This document shows positions 52,688 to 57,371 of a DNA stretch of 57,371 nucleotides, in pieces; the first letter of the stretch is position 1, and each line of letters opens with the position of its first letter. The DNA is from Hominenteromicrobium sp900549945 (GTDB lineage: Bacteria; Bacillota; Clostridia; Oscillospirales; Acutalibacteraceae): NCBI GenBank assembly GCA_902472305.1, contig CABRNK010000020.1, positions 1-57,371 of the forward strand. Reading direction: 5' to 3'. The position numbers and the translations under genes were made by a program. A model generated the notes under the pieces. That model had not been told where the DNA came from. It saw nothing but the letters and a program-made list of their open reading frames with translations, and made no database searches.

Positions 52688-53261
52688 TTTGAAAGCAAAC
52701 AAAGCAGACGCGGGCGGGCGCGCACAGCCCGCGCCGCATCAGGTCGGCGAAAAGGCGCGCGGGCGGACTCTCGGCGATTCTCCGTGCCGGAGCGCGGCGC
52801 GCGGGCGGGCTCTCGGCGATTCTCCGTGCCGGAGCGCGGTGCGCGGGCGGGCCCTGAGCACACCGGAAGCGGCCGGTCGTCTCCGCGATGCGGGCAGATG
52901 TGGGCGGCGGACAAGTGCCGGCAGATGTGCGGGGCGTGGGAATCCCGCGGCGGGAAATCCCGGGCGCACACGCTTTTGCCGGCCGGCGGCTTTATTTTTT
53001 ATCCCAATATTCGCATTTACGCGAATCAATAATTTTAAATCCAAAGTTTATTCCACACTTTCGGATGCACCGTGTCCGCGCAGACATGCTGGGCGAATTT
53101 TATTCGAGGTGTGCTGCGGCTGCACGAAAGCGCGTCCGCGCAAACACGCGGGGCGGCGCGGTGAAGGACACGGGGGCGCGGAGAGGGCGGCGCGCGTTTT
53201 ATCCGCCGGCTCCCCCGCAGGGCGCGCGGCGCGCGGGAGGCTGCGATGGCCAGACCGCTGA
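52688..53261 (+). CDS. doubtful Arg/Gly/Ala-rich frame in the early region
   Basis: A frame with TTG start after GGGGAGG encodes 190 residues, MKANKADAGGRAQPAPHQV..., very rich in Arg, Gly and Ala, and overlaps the next gene by 16 bp. It contains a 42-bp tandem repeat (14 residues, RGRALGDSPCRSAV). No family is recognised, and composition resembles translated GC-rich spacer, so it may not be a real protein. Confidence 0.3.
52754..52852 (+). repeat. 42-bp tandem repeat, about 2.3 copies
   Basis: Two nearly identical 42-bp units (52754-52795, 52796-52837) and a partial third begin GGCGCGCGGGCGG and contain CTCTCGGCGATTCTCCGTGC. Confidence 0.85.
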
Positions 53262-54154
53262 AGGACGGCGTGGACTACTGGGCCTTCGACGTAACGCTTT
53301 TGCAGGACCGCAAGTTTCGGCTGATCCGCTCGGAATTCGGCGTGTACGGCGTTTACATCGCGCTCGAGCTTCTGAACCTCGCCTACCGCGAGCACGGCTA
53401 CTACGCTCCCTTCGGCGAGGAGGACTGCCTGCTGCTCGCCGAGAGCATCGGCGGCTGCGCGCCGGACCTCATCCGCACGGTGGCCGCGGCCTGCTGCCGC
53501 CGCGGCCTCTTCGATGCGGGCGTGTTCGAAGCGTGCGGCGTGCTGACCTCGGCGGGCATCCAGCGGCGCTACCTGAAGATCGTCGCGAAGAACCGCGCGG
53601 AGATCCGCATCATCCGCGAATACTGGCTGCTCGACGCGGCCGCCGAGCGCGACGTGCCTGCGGCGGCCCGCGCGAAGCTCGTGTTTATCGACGCCGGGCA
53701 GGCCGGAAAACCGCGCACCGAGGGCGTTTCCCCCGCCGAAAACGCCGCGGAACGCGCGGAAAATCCCCAAAGAAAAGAAAACAAAAGGAAACAAAAGCAA
53801 AGCAGAAGCGCCGCCCCGCGCTTCACCCCGCCGTCGCCGGCGGAGGTGGAGGCCTACTGCCGCGAGCGCGGCAGCGGCGTGGACCCCGCGCGCTTCATCG
53901 ACTACTACACGGCGAACGGATGGCGCATCGGCCGCGGCGCCATGCGCGACTGGAGGGCCGCGGTGCGCAGCTGGGAGCGCAACGCCTTTTCGGCGCCGCC
54001 CCGGCGCGAGCCCGCTTACGGGGATTTGCAGCAGTACGAGGACTACGACATTTTTGCCGACCGCCAGAAAGCCCCCGCGTCCGGATCAGGAGCCGGCGCG
54101 CGGCACGCCGAAGGCCCGGCGATTCCCATTGCACAAAAGGAGACACAGCGATGA
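53246..54154 (+). CDS. DUF4373 phage replication-type protein
   Basis: Encodes 302 residues. The N-terminal DUF4373 (Lin1244/Lin1753-like) domain is clear at about 8-105 (DYWAFDVTLLQDRKFRLIRSEFG, YIALELLNLAYREHGYY). A Lys/Arg-rich linker (RKENKRKQKQSRS) follows, then a short C-terminal domain with FIDYYTANGWRIGRGAMRDWRAAVRSWE, typical of phage replisome organisers. Start at 53246 has GGAGG 5 bp upstream. Overlaps the next gene by 4 bp. In a headless element its replication role would be a relic or regulatory. Confidence 0.85.
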   Translation: MARPLKDGVDYWAFDVTLLQDRKFRLIRSEFGVYGVYIALELLNLAYREHGYYAPFGEEDCLLLAESIGGCAPDLIRTVAAACCRRGLFDAGVFEACGVLTSAGIQRRYLKIVAKNRAEIRIIREYWLLDAAAERDVPAAARAKLVFIDAGQAGKPRTEGVSPAENAAERAENPQRKENKRKQKQSRSAAPRFTPPSPAEVEAYCRERGSGVDPARFIDYYTANGWRIGRGAMRDWRAAVRSWERNAFSAPPRREPAYGDLQQYEDYDIFADRQKAPASGSGAGARHAEGPAIPIAQKETQR

Positions 54155-54525
54155 CAAAAGAGCTTTTAGAGCAGTACCCGGACATCTGCGCCGAGCTGCG
54201 CGGGCTGGAGGCCGAGGCCGCGACGGTCTACAGCGACATAGTGACCGGCTCGCGGACCGAATTCCCCTACACGATGCGCACGGTGCAGATCTGCGGCACG
54301 GCGCCCGTTTCGCCGGAAACCGCGGCGTATATGGAGCTTCTGCGCCAACAAAAGGCGGAAATCGAGGACTTTGCGGACAGCCTCACTTCCCCGCGCAAGC
54401 GGCGGCTCGTGCGGTGCGTCATGCAGCACGGACGGCGGTGGAACGTCATCCGCCGGCTGATGGGCGGGGACAAGTCCCCGGACGCGGTGCGGATGGAATT
54501 CGAAAGAATTTTCAAAAATTTTTAG
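54151..54525 (+). CDS. small phage regulator, ArpU/DUF1492-like
   Basis: Encodes 124 residues, helical. The C-terminal half (SPRKRRLVRCVMQHGRRWNVIRRLMGGDKSPDAVRMEFERIF) looks like a sigma-region-4-type helix-turn-helix found in RinA/ArpU late-gene activators. The assignment rests on shape and on position just before a late-type promoter with iterated GTTC repeats. Coupled to the DUF4373 gene by a 4-bp overlap. Confidence 0.65.
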   Translation: MTKELLEQYPDICAELRGLEAEAATVYSDIVTGSRTEFPYTMRTVQICGTAPVSPETAAYMELLRQQKAEIEDFADSLTSPRKRRLVRCVMQHGRRWNVIRRLMGGDKSPDAVRMEFERIFKNF

Positions 54526-54958
54526 AAACGTTCGTTCTGTTCGCTTTGTTCAGATATACTGAATCATGGAGACAGCATACAGGACGCACCGGCGCCCCAT
54601 ACCGCCGGCAGGCGCGGCATACAGCGGCATCTGCCGGACGTGCACAGGGCGCGGCGCGGGATGAATGGAGCGCAGCAAGCGGATGAAGCGCGCGGCACGG
54701 GTGAAATTGCCCGGCAGCGTCGGGCGGCTCGCTCCCCCTTGATCTGCGGTGGAATCCGGCGGGGTTCGGGGAGGGGGTGCAGGCGCGGGGCGATCCGGCA
54801 GCGCGGGGAAATCCGGCGGTGCCGGCGTTCGGGACGGTCTCCACATACGGCGGCGCGGTCTGCGGCAATGCCGCGGGCAGGCGCCGGGGCGGGCGGCGGG
54901 AAAATACACGCCTGAAACGGCGGGCGCGGGGCGAACGCCCCGCAGAGGAGGTGATTCG
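54526..54958. other. 433-bp spacer where head genes would be expected
   Basis: Apart from the late promoter and a hairpin (CGGGGCGAACGCCCCG, about 54928-54943), nothing is recognised. Open frames here are Arg/Gly-rich with no motif. In related prophages terminase, portal and capsid genes occupy this place. Confidence 0.6.
54530..54560 (+). promoter_or_regulatory. candidate late promoter with three 9-bp GTTC repeats
   Basis: GTTCGTTCT, GTTCGCTTT and GTTCAGATA start at 54530, 54539 and 54548, immediately before and overlapping a TATACT -10 box at 54555-54560. There is no consensus -35 box, which fits activator dependence. Confidence 0.6.
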
Positions 54959-55390
54959 ATGAGAGCATACGGGATCGGCACGCTGTACGGCGGCGTACTG
55001 CGCGCGGTGCGCGCGGCCTTCCCCGGCGCGGCCGTGCATGAAGCGCTGCCCGCGGACGGGCTTCCCGGCGGCGCGCTCTGCTGCGGGCTGTACGACGCCG
55101 AGGTCGCGCTGCAGACCGGCGGACGCGTGCGCACGCAGGCCGTATTCGAGGTGTTTTACGCGCCGGCGCAGGACGGGCCCTCCTGCGCCGAAGCGGCAGA
55201 CACTTTGCTCGAGGCGCTCGCGCAGATCGAGCTGGAAAACGGCGTCCGCGTGCGCGGCGGCGCGCTGGAGGCCGGGCGCGCTGAGAAAGCGCCCCTGCGG
55301 GCGGCGGCGCGCTATGCGGCCGCCTTCTCCCCGGCAGACACGGCACCGAAAATGCAGGCCGCCGAAACAGGCTTGGAGGTCAAAGCATGA
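54959..55390 (+). CDS. phage tail terminator family protein
   Basis: Encodes 143 residues. The pattern (short N-terminal helix with VLRAVRAAFPGAAVH, strand CCGLYDAEVAL, RTQAVFEVFYAP, then CAEAADTLLEALAQIEL and AARYAAAF) matches the DUF6838-type tail terminator that caps the tail tube in contractile Clostridia phages and PBSX-like elements. Start at 54959 follows GAGGAGGTGATTCG. First structural gene after the late promoter. Confidence 0.75.
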   Translation: MRAYGIGTLYGGVLRAVRAAFPGAAVHEALPADGLPGGALCCGLYDAEVALQTGGRVRTQAVFEVFYAPAQDGPSCAEAADTLLEALAQIELENGVRVRGGALEAGRAEKAPLRAAARYAAAFSPADTAPKMQAAETGLEVKA

Positions 55391-55563
55391 GAGAGAACGG
55401 CAAATCCACGGGGGCGGCGTTCACCCGCGCACAGCTTCTGCGCAGTGCGCGCTTCGCGCCCCACAAAGACATTTTGGCCGCTCTGCTCGGCTCGGACGGG
55501 GTCTACACCCTCGCCGAGGCCGACGCGGTCATCCGGAAATTTTTAAAAAGGAAGGTGCTTTAA
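55387..55563 (+). CDS. small phage tail-region protein, unknown function
   Basis: Encodes 58 residues, beginning MRENGKSTGAAFTRAQLLRS and ending RKFLKRKVL. It overlaps the terminator gene by 4 bp (ATGA) and its TAA abuts the sheath ATG, so the three are translationally coupled. The central FAPHKDILAALL and YTLAEADAVIRKFLK look like a short helical domain. A short protein at this position is usual in this class of phage tail operon. Confidence 0.8.
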   Translation: MRENGKSTGAAFTRAQLLRSARFAPHKDILAALLGSDGVYTLAEADAVIRKFLKRKVL

Positions 55564-56871
55564 ATGGCTCTTGGAGGCGGAATCTGGACAGCCCAGAACA
55601 AGGGGCTTCCCGGCACGTACATCAACTTTTCGAGCGCGGCGCGCGCAAACGCCTCGCTCACGGCGGGCGGCGTGGTCGCCGTGCCGCTCAGCCTTTCGTG
55701 GGGACCGGAGGAAACGGTGGTCACCCTTAAGGCGGGCACGATCGCCCAGACCTGCCGCGACCTGTTCGGCTACAGCTACGGCGCGCCGGAGATGCTCGCC
55801 CTGCGCGAGCTTTTCCGCAACGCGGAGACGGTGCTCTGCTACCGGCTCGGCACGGGCGCGGCAAAGGCCGAAAACGACTACGCGGCCGCAAAATATGCGG
55901 GCGCGCGCGGCAACGACATCAAGCTCGTCATCGAGGCAGACCCGGACGGCGCGGGCTTCATCGTCGAGACGTATCTCGACGGCACGCTCGCGGACAGCCA
56001 GCGGGCGAAATCGGCGGCGGAATTAAAGCCGAACGGCCTTGTGGACTTCAAGGCGGAGGCGACGCTCGCGGCAACCGCGGGCACGGCGCTCGCCGGCGGC
56101 AGCGACGGCACCGCGCCGGACGGCGAAGCGTACGCCGCTTTTCTTGCGGCGGTCGAGGGCTACAGCTTCAACGTGCTCGCCTGCCCCGCCGCAGACGCCG
56201 CGGTGGTCGCGGTCTTTGCCTCGTTCACCGAGCGCATGTGCCGCGAGGCCGGCGCGAACTTCCAGCTCGTCGCCTACCGCCCGCAGACGGACAGCGAGCT
56301 CGTCATCGGCGTGGACACAGCCGCGGAGGGCGGCCTGCCGGCCTACGGCCTTGTTTACTGGGTGGCGGGCGCGGCGGCGGCCTGCCCGGTGAACGGCTCT
56401 CTGACGAACCGCCTGTACGACGGCGAGCTGACGCTCACGCTCGCGCAGACACAGGCGGAGCTTGAGGCCGCGATCGCCGCGGGCAAATTCGTGCTGCACA
56501 ACGTGAACGGCGCGGCCCGCGTGCTCGAGGACGTCAACACGCTCAAGACGCTGACGGAGACGCGCGGCGAGGACTTTAAGAGCAACCAGACCGTGCGCCT
56601 GTGCCACGACGCGGCCAACCGCATCGCGCTGCTCTTCAACACGCAGTACCTCGGCATGGTGCCGAACGACGCGAACGGCCGCATCAGCCTTTGGAACGAC
56701 GTGTGCAAGATTTTCCAGAGCTACGAGAAGGCCCGCGCGATCGAGAACTTCGACACCGCGAGCGTGGAGGTGCTGCCGGGCGAAGCCAAGGACGCCGTGC
56801 GCTGCCGCGTGAGCGGGCTTTCGGTCATCCGCGCGATGAGCAAGCTCTACATGGACATTGTGATCGCTTAA
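55564..56871 (+). CDS. contractile tail sheath protein (XkdK-like)
   Basis: Encodes 435 residues, the size of PBSX XkdK. Begins MALGGGIWTAQNKGLPGTYINF, followed by GVVAVPLSLSWGPEETV, and ends with the conserved C-terminal block (NRIALLFNTQYLGMVPNDANGR and VSGLSVIRAMSKLYMDIVIA) that makes the inter-subunit handshake of contractile sheaths. A sheath gene shows that the encoded particle has an R-type contractile tail. Confidence 0.95.
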   Translation: MALGGGIWTAQNKGLPGTYINFSSAARANASLTAGGVVAVPLSLSWGPEETVVTLKAGTIAQTCRDLFGYSYGAPEMLALRELFRNAETVLCYRLGTGAAKAENDYAAAKYAGARGNDIKLVIEADPDGAGFIVETYLDGTLADSQRAKSAAELKPNGLVDFKAEATLAATAGTALAGGSDGTAPDGEAYAAFLAAVEGYSFNVLACPAADAAVVAVFASFTERMCREAGANFQLVAYRPQTDSELVIGVDTAAEGGLPAYGLVYWVAGAAAACPVNGSLTNRLYDGELTLTLAQTQAELEAAIAAGKFVLHNVNGAARVLEDVNTLKTLTETRGEDFKSNQTVRLCHDAANRIALLFNTQYLGMVPNDANGRISLWNDVCKIFQSYEKARAIENFDTASVEVLPGEAKDAVRCRVSGLSVIRAMSKLYMDIVIA

Positions 56872-56886
56872 GGGAGGGAATTCAAC

Positions 56887-57371
56887 ATGGCAAACGACAA
56901 GGTATTTATGGACGCGCTCGAGGCGGTTGCCGGCTCGATGGCGACGGCTTACGTGACGCTCGGCGGCGTGCGCTACCGCCTCTTGCAGCTCAAAAATTTT
57001 GAGGCGAGCATGGAAATCACGGTTTCGGACGTGCCGATTCTCGGCAAGACCGGCAAGGGCCACAAGCCCAGCGGCTGGAACGGCACGTGGAAGGGCACCG
57101 CGCACTACAACCAGTCCATCCTGCGCGAGGTATGGCTCGCTTACAAGAACACCGGCGCACTGCCGGAGATGGACATTCAGGTGACGAACGAAGATCCCAC
57201 TTCCTCGGTCGGCCGCCAGACGGTCATCCTCAAGAACTGCCTGACGAAGGGCGGCATCCTGACGAAGTTCGACGCGGACGCCGAAACGCTCGAGGAGGAC
57301 ATCGAGGGCACGTTCGACGACTGGGAGATGCCGGAAAAATTCTCGCTCGTCGCGGGCATGCAGAGATCGGA
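56887..57371 (+). CDS. phage tail tube protein (XkdM-like), cut by window end
   Basis: The first 161 residues are present (MANDKVFMDALEAVAGSMATAYVTLGG...). Typical features are the N-terminal strand-loop GVRYRLLQLKNFEASMEITVSDVPILGKTGKGHKPSG, WKGTAHYNQSILR and EEDIEGTFDDWEMPEKF. It polymerises inside the sheath as the inner tube. 15 bp after the sheath gene with a GGGAGGG ribosome binding site. The stop lies beyond the window. Confidence 0.93.
   Translation, partial: MANDKVFMDALEAVAGSMATAYVTLGGVRYRLLQLKNFEASMEITVSDVPILGKTGKGHKPSGWNGTWKGTAHYNQSILREVWLAYKNTGALPEMDIQVTNEDPTSSVGRQTVILKNCLTKGGILTKFDADAETLEEDIEGTFDDWEMPEKFSLVAGMQRS

Noticed and set aside
54560..54958. Open frames in the spacer before the tail genes
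   Set aside because: All are Arg/Gly-rich without motifs or ribosome sites; none resembles terminase, portal or capsid protein.

Overview
The window reads as chromosomal DNA of a high-GC member of the Clostridia, most likely Oscillospirales/Ruminococcaceae-like. Reasons: the hprK-PHP-murB-rapZ-whiA-dnaE-pfkA run, a MarR-controlled exporter pair, LRR/beta-helix surface protein with a PQTGD sorting signal, a DUF4004-bactofilin pair as in Bacillus yhbDEF, and strong GGAGG ribosome binding sites. Many sigma-A type promoters (TTGAYN, 17 bp, TATAAT) can be read directly. The genus cannot be fixed from sequence alone.

Layout. 1-454: the end of recG. 581-2838: small membrane protein, GH172/DUF2961 protein and patatin lipase. 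2882-5313: a leftward ferredoxin/cupin/Cys-protein operon divergent from a Crp/Fnr regulator, with a perfect palindrome centred 41.5 bp upstream of the predicted operon start. 5314-6509: decayed DNA, then tRNA-Trp/Asp/Thr plus a duplicated tRNA-Thr 3' fragment. 6573-15979: pfkA and the hprK to dnaE operon. 16120-18338: an AT-richer island with an SPFH/zinc-ribbon protein and a TPR/zinc-ribbon protein. 18438-20166: DUF4004 regulator and bactofilin. 20193-20991: pyruvate-kinase-C-like protein with a structured leader. 21265-25372: a 1336-residue surface protein. 25429-30940: D,D-carboxypeptidase and sbcDC. 31030-35674: heterodimeric ABC exporter with its MarR regulator. 36270-39963: rpmG-secE-nusG-rplK-rplA and rplJ-rplL. 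39993-46303: a mixed region with an ROK regulator, a candidate small RNA, KDPG aldolase, two gene remnants, a TetR-methyltransferase pair and a HAD phosphatase. 46300-51741: pyruvate kinase, a Ca-type P-ATPase and a PAP2 phosphatase.

51846-57371 (cut by the window end) is phage-derived: an S24-type self-cleaving repressor, a divergent switch region, a DUF4373 replication-type protein, a small late-regulator-like protein, then directly a tail terminator, a 58-residue protein, a contractile tail sheath and a tail tube. No integrase, terminase, portal or capsid gene lies between the regulatory and tail genes. This is the layout expected of a headless contractile particle (R-type tailocin, diffocin/PBSX-like) and is the most interesting object here; the rest of the locus lies beyond the window.

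Central carbon control is a theme of the chromosomal part (pfkA, pyk, HPr kinase, eda, PK-C-like protein). Several regulators sit beside readable palindromic operators (Crp/Fnr, DUF4004, MarR, TetR, phage repressor), which makes their local wiring unusually easy to infer.
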